Source of the DNA: a virus
DNA: 45,932 bases
Reading direction: 5' to 3' (one strand)
IMG/VR virus record: IMGVR_UViG_3300045454_000127
Coordinates: 1-45,932 of that record
The translations under genes were made by a program, and so were the position numbers. The notes beneath the pieces were generated by a model. It was not told where the DNA came from and did not search any database. It worked only from the letters and a program-made list of their open reading frames with translations. Positions 1 through 6,935 of this stretch are shown here, piece after piece; position 1 is the first letter of the stretch; each line of letters starts with the position of its first letter.

Positions 1-12
1 GGGAAAACCTTC
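1..12 (-). promoter_or_regulatory. higB ribosome binding site across the window ends
   Basis: On the minus strand the repressor stop codon (bases 15-13) is followed by GAAGGTTTTCCC. If base 1 joins base 45932, the higB ATG comes next, giving TAGGAAGGTTTTCCCATG. AGGAAGG is a strong Shine-Dalgarno sequence with a 7-base spacer. That this appears only when the ends are joined is the main evidence that the molecule is circular and that higB is cotranscribed with the repressor. Confidence 0.75.
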
Positions 13-606
13 CTAGCCGCGGAAGCGTACCGTACAGGCCCATTCCACGGCAATGTTTTCAATGGGCCCCGCGTTCCAGCTGTCGAGGTTGAACATCCTG
101 GGCAGGGTACCCTGGCGCAGGATCTTCACGAACATGCGGCCATCGAGCAGCTTGACCACGCATTCGCGCCCGATGAAGCGCGCCGGCGCTTCCTGCAGCT
201 TGCGGTAATAGATGATTTCGCCAGCAAAGTAGCGCGGATACATCGAGTTGCCGTCCACGCGGACGGCCTCGAGCTCGTCGGCGGTGCCGGGCGGCATGTC
301 GATCTCGTCGCCGAGAGCATCGCCGTCGAAGGGATGAATCTCGTTGCCGGCACCTACATAGCCCATGAGGCGCATACGGCGCGCGGCCTTGGCCGTAGGC
401 ACGCCTTCGCCGTCGAGCAGCCATGGCCAGCGCACGCCGAAGTCGCGGGCGATCTGCTTCACCTTGGTCCAGTGCGGGGTGCGGTCGCCGCTCTCGTAGC
501 CGAGATAGGTGGACTGCTTCCAGCCGAAGGCTTCGACGGCCTCCACGGCGGTGTGGAAGCCCCGGTTTCTACGGGCCCAGATCAGACGGTCCTTAAAACT
601 GTTCAT
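13..606 (-). CDS. CI-type phage repressor, HTH plus S24 peptidase domain
   Basis: A 197-residue LexA/CI-type repressor that should hold the phage in lysogeny and inactivate itself after DNA damage. Residues about 1-60 form a helix-turn-helix domain (a QSTYLGYESGDRTP-type segment near 31-44). Residues about 80-190 are an S24 peptidase fold: GYVGAG with the likely Ala86-Gly87 cleavage site, Ser121 in GNSMYP as nucleophile, and Lys161 in MFVKIL as the general base. The ATG at 606 places the HTH at the N terminus, as in the family; the frame extends further upstream but would cross the operators. No strong Shine-Dalgarno sequence precedes it. It is divergent from the Cro-like gene and, in a circular molecule, first gene of a repressor-higB-higA operon. 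Confidence 0.93.
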   Translation of the reverse strand: MNSFKDRLIWARRNRGFHTAVEAVEAFGWKQSTYLGYESGDRTPHWTKVKQIARDFGVRWPWLLDGEGVPTAKAARRMRLMGYVGAGNEIHPFDGDALGDEIDMPPGTADELEAVRVDGNSMYPRYFAGEIIYYRKLQEAPARFIGRECVVKLLDGRMFVKILRQGTLPRMFNLDSWNAGPIENIAVEWACTVRFRG

Positions 607-624
607 AGCCAGAAAGGTCGCACC

Positions 625-672
625 TTGCGTTACGCAATTTGCGTTGCCTTCATTACGCATTTTGCGTAACGC
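625..672. promoter_or_regulatory. Operator region between repressor and Cro-like gene
   Basis: Two dyads sit in the divergent gap. 653-669 is a perfect palindrome, TTACGCA-N3-TGCGTAA. 630-646 is the same pattern with changes in the right arm (TTACGCA-N3-TGCGTTG). Their centres are 23 bases apart, about two helical turns. A shorter overlapping palindrome, TTGCGT-T-ACGCAA, lies at 625-637. The position and spacing fit cooperative binding of repressor and Cro-like dimers over divergent promoters. I could not identify convincing -35/-10 pairs. Confidence 0.8.
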
Positions 673-679
673 TCGATTC

Positions 680-937
680 ATGGTTACCGCTGATTCGCAG
701 CCCGCCCCGGACTCCATCGCCAGGCTCATCGCCGAGCTCGGCGGGCCGACCAAGTTCGGCCAGGCCTGCGGCTTTGCCGACAACCCGGCCCCGCGCGCGG
801 CCGACTTCCGGCGGCGCAACTCCATTCCCGGCAGCTACTGGTCGGCGATCGTCGCGTATGCGCGCGAGCACAAGATTCCGGGCGTGACGCTGGAGCGGCT
901 CGCGGCGCTTCACAAGAAAGTCGAGTGCGTTTCATGA
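680..937 (+). CDS. Cro-like HTH regulator, first early gene
   Basis: An 85-residue protein divergent from the repressor, the usual place of Cro in lambdoid phages. It has a compact helix-turn-helix-like arrangement (IARLIAELGGPTKFGQACGF near residues 13-32, then a recognition-helix-like stretch) and a short basic centre. The ATG at 680 lies only 11 bases after the perfect operator palindrome, so the mRNA leader must be very short or absent; longer upstream starts would translate through the operators. It overlaps the next gene by ATGA. The family is assigned by position and fold pattern, not by a strong motif; a CII-like activator is the alternative. Confidence 0.65.
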   Translation: MVTADSQPAPDSIARLIAELGGPTKFGQACGFADNPAPRAADFRRRNSIPGSYWSAIVAYAREHKIPGVTLERLAALHKKVECVS

Positions 938-1380
938 GCAGAACCTCCGCCATCGGCGCGATTCCGCAAAAAGCCACAAACGACCAACTGGTCGCATTCT
1001 CCCCGGCGCGGCCCGCGCGCCAGTGGGCGAAGACCTATTTTTCCGCAGCCATGCGCGTGGTGCAGGGCATTTGCCGCGCCGAAAAGCGCGATGCCGCCAA
1101 GGAACTGCGCTTCGCGACGGGTCACTCGATCCGCAACTGCGAGCGCTTCGTCGCGCAGACGCGCGTCGGCGGATTCGACACCGCCATCAATCTGATCTTC
1201 TCGGACAACGGTGTCGCGTTCATCGACGCCTTTGCCGAAGAGCGCCGCAAGGCAGGCCTGCCGGTGCCCGCATGGGTGCGGGACCTGCGCGCCATGACGG
1301 CCGCCGCAAAAATCATGCGCGAGCAGGTGCAGATCGACGATCAACTCGCGCGCGGCGCGAAACGCTTGAAGGACTTGTGA
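934..1380 (+). CDS. Hypothetical early protein, 148 aa
   Basis: I do not recognise this family. The protein is basic in its first half (AMRVVQGICRAEKRDAAKEL near 40-59) with alternating charged helices, no membrane segment and no cysteine cluster. A stretch near residues 57-75 (AKELRFATGHSIRNCERFVA) resembles the short helices of a DNA-binding protein, but I would not assign a domain. The ATG at 934 overlaps the stop of the Cro-like gene, which supports this start over the upstream GTG at 925. It belongs to the early operon. Confidence 0.75.
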   Translation: MSRTSAIGAIPQKATNDQLVAFSPARPARQWAKTYFSAAMRVVQGICRAEKRDAAKELRFATGHSIRNCERFVAQTRVGGFDTAINLIFSDNGVAFIDAFAEERRKAGLPVPAWVRDLRAMTAAAKIMREQVQIDDQLARGAKRLKDL

Positions 1381-1461
1381 GGGAGTAACCGCCCGCGTTC
1401 GCGCGGTCGGCAAGGCGGATTTCAACACCAACGCCCGCGTCGGCGGGAAAGGTCAGCAGGC

Positions 1462-1755
1462 ATGCGCCATTTGCTGAAACGATTTCTTGTTGCCTGCGCA
1501 CTGCGCGCAGGAAGTGCGGCGTCCTATGTCGCCGGAGCCTGCGCGGATTTCGTGTGGACGCTGACCACGAACCGCAGCTGGGCGCAGTTTCGCCTCGCGC
1601 GCAGCGCGGGCGTCGATCTCTCGAAGATCGCCGACTGGAGCACATGGAGAGTGCGCGTCGAGGTCATGCGGGCAAACGCGTTCAACGGATTCCCGCTTTC
1701 CGAGACGGCGATCTACGCGGTGTTTCCGCGCGAGGAGGACGCCGATGCGCGTTGA
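1462..1755 (+). CDS. Hypothetical early protein, 97 aa
   Basis: No family recognised. The N terminus (MRHLLKRFLVACALRAGSAA) resembles a weak signal or amphipathic membrane helix, followed by a mixed soluble domain rich in Trp and Arg. An AGCAGG sequence lies just upstream of the ATG, and the C terminus overlaps the next gene by 11 bases, so translation is probably coupled. The 81 bases before it hold only short GC-rich inverted repeats. Confidence 0.65.
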   Translation: MRHLLKRFLVACALRAGSAASYVAGACADFVWTLTTNRSWAQFRLARSAGVDLSKIADWSTWRVRVEVMRANAFNGFPLSETAIYAVFPREEDADAR

Positions 1756-2110
1756 TCCTGAAACCATTGATCGCCGTCTCGCAGGCAACACGCTCGAGCA
1801 GAACATCGCGCTCGCGCGAAGCCGCGCGCGCTGGCACATGCGGCAGGCCTGCATCCATGCCGCCTGGATCGTGGTGCTACTCGCGGCTTTCGTGTTTTCT
1901 GCGTCCAGCGCCGCCGGATATCTGTTCGCCGCCGCCGTCATTATCTGGCTGGAGATTGCCCTGCTTCGCGCCGTGCGCGCAGCGCTGGCACTTAAGGCGG
2001 TGGGCGATCTGGGACAGGGCGCGATCGATTTCTGTGCGCTGCTCGCCGACCAGAACAAGCGCGCCACGCGTGCTGCCTTCGCGCTGATGCCGGTCGCGGG
2101 GAGGGCGTGA
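1745..2110 (+). CDS. Small membrane protein, 121 aa
   Basis: Two hydrophobic helices lie near residues 38-57 and 59-78, with a basic stretch before them (ARSRARWHMRQ) and a soluble C terminus. This predicts a hairpin in the inner membrane with both ends in the cytoplasm. No family is recognised. It overlaps the genes on both sides (11 bases upstream, one base downstream), so it is part of the early operon. A membrane protein expressed early could serve superinfection exclusion, but nothing in the sequence shows that. Confidence 0.7.
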   Translation: MRVDPETIDRRLAGNTLEQNIALARSRARWHMRQACIHAAWIVVLLAAFVFSASSAAGYLFAAAVIIWLEIALLRAVRAALALKAVGDLGQGAIDFCALLADQNKRATRAAFALMPVAGRA

Positions 2111-2502
2111 TGCCGATCATTCGCGCGCGCCTCTTCAATCTGCCCGAGCAGGGCGAGGTCGTGATCGAGAGCCGTCCGAACGGCGACGTGCGGGTCGCCG
2201 ATCTCGCAGAAGACAACGTGCAGACGATCACACGCGCGCAAAGCGACGAAGCGGCGCGGTTAGTGCTCGGCATGAACGAAGACGAACCGGTGCCCGCGCA
2301 TTTTGCGCGGCGGCTCGCGTTTGCGCGGCTCGCGCAGGACGCGGGTTCGGTCGATCACGACGAGCTTGTCGGCCGGCGGTGCGGGTTGCGCGCGGCCGGC
2401 GAGGCCCCCGCCGCGCAGCCCTCCTCGGCTTCTCCTCTGTCGCAGGTCGAGAACGCCGAAGCGTGCGCGGCGGGCGGCATGAAAATCCGGGAGCCGCTCT
2501 GA
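2110..2502 (+). CDS. Hypothetical early protein, 130 aa
   Basis: No family recognised. Residues 1-45 look like a small beta-rich domain (RARLFNLPEQGEVVIESRPN), and the rest is an Ala/Pro/Ser-rich, probably disordered tail. The ATG at 2110 shares its first base with the preceding stop codon; the GTG at 2107 is the only nearby alternative. The stop overlaps the following start by one base. Confidence 0.65.
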   Translation: MPIIRARLFNLPEQGEVVIESRPNGDVRVADLAEDNVQTITRAQSDEAARLVLGMNEDEPVPAHFARRLAFARLAQDAGSVDHDELVGRRCGLRAAGEAPAAQPSSASPLSQVENAEACAAGGMKIREPL

Positions 2503-2636
2503 TGATGCGCGCCGCACTCCTTGAGGTTTATCTCACCGCCGCTGTCGCGCTCGCGCCCGTGCTTTGCGCGGCACTGATGGGGTGGCTGCTCTCGCCGAAC
2601 CGGCGCTGGAGCACATACAGGGAAACCGAAGAATGA
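2502..2636 (+). CDS. Single-pass small membrane peptide, 44 aa
   Basis: A short gene in the early operon with one clear membrane helix (VYLTAAVALAPVLCAALMGW, residues 9-28) and a charged C-terminal tail. Start codons at 2502 and 2505 are both possible. It overlaps both neighbours by one to four bases, which is the pattern of the whole operon and supports translation. Function unknown. Confidence 0.6.
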   Translation: MMRAALLEVYLTAAVALAPVLCAALMGWLLSPNRRWSTYRETEE

Positions 2637-3277
2637 GGCTTTTTACTTCCGTCTCCGGGCGGCAGATCGACCTGGCCTATCCCGATCGCGCGAAGGTGGA
2701 TTTCGCGGATGCAGCGCACCATCTGGCGCAGCTCGTGCGCTACGGCGGCGCGGTGAACCCGCCGGGCTACACGGTCGCGCAACACCTGAAATTCGGGACC
2801 GAACTGTGCTCCAAGGAGGCACAGCCCTATTTCAACGTGCACGACGCACACGAGTATTTCTTCCAGGACGAAACCACGCCGAAGAAGAACGCGCGACCGG
2901 TCGTGCTTGCGGAAGAACTGCAGGATCTGTTCCCGCTCGCGACCATCGAAAAGATTCTCGAGCGGATGCGCGCCGCCGACCGGCGCATGGAGAACCTCGC
3001 CGCGGATGCGGTGCACCGCGCCGCCGGGCTGCAATGGCCGGTTCCGCCCCGTATCCACGCCGAGGTCGAGCATTTCGACCGCGTGATGCTGCTCACCGAA
3101 TGGCGCGAATTCATGCCGGGCGATCCGCCCGAGGAGTACCGCACCCTGCACGGCGAGCGGGTCGAGCCGCTCAAGCGCAGGATCGGCATGCCGTGGAAGT
3201 TCATGCAGGCCCGCGACGAATATCTCGCGCAGTGCAAACGCCTGCTGCCGGTTTTCAAGGACCAGAAGAATGGGTGA
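2633..3277 (+). CDS. HD-domain phosphohydrolase (YfbR-like)
   Basis: A 214-residue metal-dependent hydrolase of the HD superfamily, probably acting on nucleotides. Metal ligands visible are His51 in VAQHLKF, the His70-Asp71 pair in VHDAHEYFFQD, and an Asp near 116 or 125 in AADRRMENLAAD. The block HDAHE followed by DETTPKK closely follows the YfbR-type 5'-nucleotidase pattern (HD.E...GD..TP.K), in which the enzyme dephosphorylates dNMPs. Related HD proteins are common in phage early operons and may adjust dNTP pools. The start overlaps the preceding stop by ATGA, and the end overlaps the GapR-like gene by 8 bases. Confidence 0.8.
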   Translation: MRLFTSVSGRQIDLAYPDRAKVDFADAAHHLAQLVRYGGAVNPPGYTVAQHLKFGTELCSKEAQPYFNVHDAHEYFFQDETTPKKNARPVVLAEELQDLFPLATIEKILERMRAADRRMENLAADAVHRAAGLQWPVPPRIHAEVEHFDRVMLLTEWREFMPGDPPEEYRTLHGERVEPLKRRIGMPWKFMQARDEYLAQCKRLLPVFKDQKNG

Positions 3278-3926
3278 GGCGATGACAAACGGAATTGCGC
3301 GAGAGCAGCTTCGGTCGGGTATCGAGCGGATCGAGCGGCTGGAAGTCGAGAAGCAGGAAATTGCCGACGAGATCAAGTCGGTGAAGCAGGAAATGAAATC
3401 CCAGGGCTTCAATCCGTCGGCGATCAATCGCGCCCTGAAGCGGCGGAAGAAAGCACCGCATGACCTTGCAGAGGAAGATGCGCTCGACGATCTCTACTGG
3501 TCCGCGCTCGGCATGATACCAACTCCGCCGCTGTTCCGCGAAGTCGGAATCGCAGGAAAGGACGGTCTCGCCGAATCCGAACTTATCGAACGAATGCTGA
3601 AAATCGTGCCGATCGGCGGCAGCATCGTCGTCAAGATTGGCTCGATGAACAAGCGCTTCACGCGCGATGAAAGCGGTCAAGCGCGGGCAGAGGACGTGGC
3701 CGACGCACCTGCTGCCAGCGCTCCGCAGCCAGCCGGCAATCCGCCGCGACAGCATGAACCGGTTCCGGACTGCACCGAGGACGAAGCGGAGTCGCTGGGC
3801 GAGTCGGCGGCGCAGAACAACACGCCGGTCATCCGCAATCCGTTTCCGCACGACGACCCGCGCCGCCCGCGCTGGGACAAAGGATGGCGACGCGGCGCGA
3901 ATTCCGACGGCATGGGGGAGGACTAG
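3270..3926 (+). CDS. GapR/DUF2312-like domain fused to RMF-like tail
   Basis: A 218-residue fusion. Residues about 10-85 match the GapR (DUF2312) family: RIERLEVEKQEIADEIKSV, then a KSQGFN segment and a basic RALKRRKK helix, ending in LDDLYWSALGM. Host GapR is an alphaproteobacterial nucleoid protein that binds overtwisted DNA. A middle section (about 85-135) is unknown, followed by a Pro/Ala linker. The C terminus (NPFPHDDPRRPRWDKGWRRG, about 191-210) resembles the ribosome modulation factor family pattern N-P-[FY]..., W..GW. Both halves are assigned by pattern. The gene overlaps the HD gene by 8 bases and is three bases from the AAA+ gene. Confidence 0.75.
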   Translation: MGEAMTNGIAREQLRSGIERIERLEVEKQEIADEIKSVKQEMKSQGFNPSAINRALKRRKKAPHDLAEEDALDDLYWSALGMIPTPPLFREVGIAGKDGLAESELIERMLKIVPIGGSIVVKIGSMNKRFTRDESGQARAEDVADAPAASAPQPAGNPPRQHEPVPDCTEDEAESLGESAAQNNTPVIRNPFPHDDPRRPRWDKGWRRGANSDGMGED

Positions 3927-3929
3927 CCT

Positions 3930-4820
3930 TTGCTGCCGCGCGACGTTTCCAACGCGAAGCTTTCCGATTTCGGGCAAGTGCTCGATCCCCGCGAAGCGAT
4001 GGAGCCGATTCTGGCAAAATCGGTTCGCGCGGCGCTGCTTGAATGGCTCGAAGAAATGTGGGCCTTGAAGCAGTTGCAGGAGGTCGGACTTGAGCCGCGC
4101 AAAAAGGCCTTGTTCGAGGGGCCTCCCGGCTGCGGAAAGACGACGCTCGCGCATCACCTGGCGGCGCGTCTTGGGTTGCCGCTTCTCGTGGCCCGCTCTG
4201 ACCGGCTGATCGATGCCTATATCGGCTCGACGGGCCGGAATATCGGGGCGTTGTTCGATGCAGCGGAGAAGTCCGAACGCTGCGTGGTGTTTCTCGACGA
4301 GTTCGATTCTCTGGGCGCGAAGCGCATGGAAGCGCGTCAGGGTGCCGAGCAGGAGAGAAACAACTCCGTAAACGTGCTGCTCGCTGCGATCGAGCGATAC
4401 GACGGAATTCTGCTCGCCGCGACGAACCACGCTGGATCGCTGGATGAGGCGGTCTGGCGGCGCTTCGATATCCAGATCAACATCGAATTGCCCGGTCAGG
4501 ACGAGCGTGAGCGCATTCTTCGGCGCTATCTGAAGCCTTACGTGATCGCCGACGGGCAGCTTGCTGAGCTCGCGCGCGCCTTCGAATGCGCTTCGCCGGC
4601 GCTGATGCGCCAGTGGTGCGAAGGGCTCAAGCGCCATTTCATCATCGGACCAAAGGTCGGATGGAACATGGATCGCGAGCCGGTCATGGCGAAGCTCGTT
4701 CACACCTTTGCACCGCACCCGAATTTGGACAAGCCGCGCCTGTGGCGGCTGAAGGAAAAAGATCCGGCTGTCGGCGCGCTGTCGTGGCCGCTCGCCCGCG
4801 AGGAGGCAAAAGCCACATGA
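3930..4820 (+). CDS. AAA+ ATPase, FtsH/Cdc48-like core without protease
   Basis: A 296-residue classic AAA ATPase. Walker A is GPPGCGKT (64-71), Walker B VVFLDEFD (119-126), sensor 1 is in ILLAATN (Asn166), and arginine fingers are in the VWRRFD segment (177-178). A pore-loop-like YIGS motif lies near 97-100. There is no attached protease or metallo site, so it may remodel protein complexes or DNA-protein assemblies. The TTG at 3930 is preceded by GGGGGAGG at 3914-3921 with suitable spacing; the next ATG (3999) lacks a comparable site. It overlaps the following zinc-ribbon gene by ATGA, and with the GapR-like gene forms a three-gene block. Confidence 0.9.
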   Translation: MLPRDVSNAKLSDFGQVLDPREAMEPILAKSVRAALLEWLEEMWALKQLQEVGLEPRKKALFEGPPGCGKTTLAHHLAARLGLPLLVARSDRLIDAYIGSTGRNIGALFDAAEKSERCVVFLDEFDSLGAKRMEARQGAEQERNNSVNVLLAAIERYDGILLAATNHAGSLDEAVWRRFDIQINIELPGQDERERILRRYLKPYVIADGQLAELARAFECASPALMRQWCEGLKRHFIIGPKVGWNMDREPVMAKLVHTFAPHPNLDKPRLWRLKEKDPAVGALSWPLAREEAKAT

Positions 4821-5050
4821 CCATCCACAAAAACGAAAAAGACGACGACTGGGAGATCGCCTGCGACCGCTGTGCCGGCGGGGAGCAGAAGTGCTCGATC
4901 CTGGCCTTCGAGAAGTTCGCCGACGCCGTCGCGCGCTTCAAGCAGCTCGGCTGGAAGATCATCCGGCACGGCAACGGCACCTATGAGCACCGCTGCCCGG
5001 ACTGCGCGCGCGATATCCAGAACAACGGCCGACAGACGGGGCTGTTCTGA
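4817..5050 (+). CDS. Small putative zinc-binding protein, 77 aa
   Basis: Two cysteine pairs (CDRCAGGEQKC near residues 15-25 and CPDC near 62-65) with a beta-rich centre suggest a zinc ribbon. Acidic and basic stretches alternate. It overlaps the AAA+ gene before it and the ParB-methyltransferase gene after it by four and one bases. It may be an adaptor for either neighbour, by position only. Confidence 0.7.
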   Translation: MTIHKNEKDDDWEIACDRCAGGEQKCSILAFEKFADAVARFKQLGWKIIRHGNGTYEHRCPDCARDIQNNGRQTGLF

Positions 5051-6726
5051 TGGAGCGGCGCGCGCATCATCCGCTGGCCGAACTCTTCCCGATGCTGGAT
5101 GCGGCATCGCACGCGCAGCTGCGCGCCGATATCGAGGCGAATGGGCTGAACGAGCCGATCGTGACCTTCGAGGACATGATCCTCGACGGCCGCAACCGCG
5201 AGCAGGCGCTGATCGAACTCGGCTTCGAGCCCGAGGCGATCGCGGGCGCGGAAATCGACTTTGCCGAGACGCCGTGGGCGCACGCGCGCGCCGCCGCGGG
5301 CGAGGATCTGGATGCGCTCGGCTTCGTGCTGTCGAAGAACCTCTACCGGCGGCACCTGAACGAAAGCCAGCGCGCCATGGTCGCGGCGAAGATCGCGAAC
5401 ATGCGGCAGGGCGGCCGGACTGACCTTTCGCCAATTGGCGAAAGGTTACCTGAAACTTCGCAGTCCGAGGCTGCAGAACGATTGAACGTGGGCAAGCGTT
5501 CGGTCGAGCGCGCGGCGAAGGTCCAGGACCACGCGGTGCCGGAAGTGCGCGCAGCGGTCGAGCGCGGCGAGGTGTCGGTTTCCGCCGCCGCCGAAATCGC
5601 CGAACTGCCGAAGGAAGAGCAGGCCAAGATCGTGATCTCGCTGCCGCTCGACGAAAAGGGGCAGTTGACCAAGGAAGGGCGGAAGGCCTTCGGCAAGATC
5701 GTGCGCGACGTACGCGCCTCCGATACCCAGAAAAAGAAAGAACGCCGTGCCGCGCGCGAGCAGCAGCTCGCCAGCAAAATCCTCGCGCTGCCGGAGCGGA
5801 AGTTCGGCGTGATGCTCGAGGACTTCGAATGGGATCACGAGGTCTGGAGCCGCGACAGCGGCATGGACCGCCACGCCAGCAATCACTACCCGACCGCGAA
5901 AGCGGCCCACGCGCCGGAGGAAATCGTGGCGGCGACCGCCGAGCGCTTCTCGGTTGCGGCCGAGGACTGCGTGCTCGGCATGTGGACCACGAACCAGCAT
6001 CTTGCGATCGCGATCCGGGTCATGGAATTGCGCGGTTTCGCCTACAAGACGAACTTCGCATGGAGCAAGCCCTCGATCGGGCTCGGCTACTGGAACCGCA
6101 ACAAGCACGAACTCCTGCTGATCGGCACGCGCGGCAAGGTGGTGCCGCCGGCGCAGGGCACACAGTTCGATTCCGCGCTGCCCGGCGATAAGGGTGCGCA
6201 CAGCGAAAAACCCGACTGGCAGTACGAGATTTTCGAGCGGCACTTCCCGAACATCCCGAAGCTGGAGTTGAACGCGCGCCGCGCGCGGCCGGGATGGACC
6301 GCGTGGGGGCTGGACGCGCCGTCTTCTGAAGGCACAGCGCCGCGGACTACGCAGGATGCGCCTGCTCCGCTCGACGGCGCGGTGCCAACGTGCGCTGCGG
6401 CCGAGGTGCCTGCGCACGATCCGAATACTGGCGAAATTTACGAAAACGAAGCGGCAAGCAAGGAAGGCCAGCCGTCCGCGCAGGGACCTGCTGACCCGTC
6501 CGCTTCGTCCGCGCCCGCAGCGGCAGTGTCCGCCAGTGCATCTGCGGGCGCAACTTGTTTGGGTACGTCGCCGCCTCCGGACGCGTGCTCGACCGGCGGC
6601 GACGTGGCCGCGATGAAGGCGTTCGAAAACGCATCGCCGATCGAGGCGCGCGAAGCGCGGTCCGGAGGCGATGCGCAGAAACCCGACGATCTCGACATCC
6701 CGCCGTTTCTGCGGAGGCAGGGCTGA
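5050..6726 (+). CDS. ParB-like domain fused to MT-A70-type methyltransferase
   Basis: A 558-residue fusion. Residues about 5-125 are a ParB/Srx-type N-terminal domain (ILDGRNREQAL; LSKNLYRRHLNESQRAMVA). Residues 125-190 contain a ParB-like HTH (SQSEAAERLNVGKRSVERA). Residues about 255-420 follow the MT-A70 N6-adenine methyltransferase fold: SRDSGMDRHASNHYPT, MWTTNQHL, GLGYWNRNKHELLLIGTRGK and LNARRARPGW. Where the family has DPPW, or in related phage enzymes as I recall them DPEW, this protein has DFEW, keeping the Asp. The last 130 residues are Ala/Pro-rich and probably disordered. No ParA is encoded, so the ParB part is more likely a DNA-targeting or regulatory module than a partition protein. 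Confidence 0.85.
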   Translation: MERRAHHPLAELFPMLDAASHAQLRADIEANGLNEPIVTFEDMILDGRNREQALIELGFEPEAIAGAEIDFAETPWAHARAAAGEDLDALGFVLSKNLYRRHLNESQRAMVAAKIANMRQGGRTDLSPIGERLPETSQSEAAERLNVGKRSVERAAKVQDHAVPEVRAAVERGEVSVSAAAEIAELPKEEQAKIVISLPLDEKGQLTKEGRKAFGKIVRDVRASDTQKKKERRAAREQQLASKILALPERKFGVMLEDFEWDHEVWSRDSGMDRHASNHYPTAKAAHAPEEIVAATAERFSVAAEDCVLGMWTTNQHLAIAIRVMELRGFAYKTNFAWSKPSIGLGYWNRNKHELLLIGTRGKVVPPAQGTQFDSALPGDKGAHSEKPDWQYEIFERHFPNIPKLELNARRARPGWTAWGLDAPSSEGTAPRTTQDAPAPLDGAVPTCAAAEVPAHDPNTGEIYENEAASKEGQPSAQGPADPSASSAPAAAVSASASAGATCLGTSPPPDACSTGGDVAAMKAFENASPIEAREARSGGDAQKPDDLDIPPFLRRQG

Positions 6727-6935
6727 TGGCCGGGCACTACACGATCCCGACGAAGAAAGAATGGCTGCTCGGCGCCGATCGTTTCGGGCGGCAAGTGACT
6801 CTCACGCGCGAAGGCGCGGACTACTCGATTCGCATTACTCCCGGCGATCAGCGTGACGATGGCGAGCGCATCAACTCGCTTTCGCGCGACTTGCTGATGC
6901 GCGCCGGCGAAATCGCAGGAGGCGAACGTGGCTGA
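6726..6935 (+). CDS. Hypothetical early protein, 69 aa
   Basis: No family recognised. A small, charged, probably beta-rich soluble protein with a helical C terminus. The ATG at 6726 overlaps the preceding stop by one base, and the stop overlaps the DUF5131 start by 8 bases. Its conservation of operon spacing is the main reason to accept it. Confidence 0.6.
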   Translation: MAGHYTIPTKKEWLLGADRFGRQVTLTREGADYSIRITPGDQRDDGERINSLSRDLLMRAGEIAGGERG

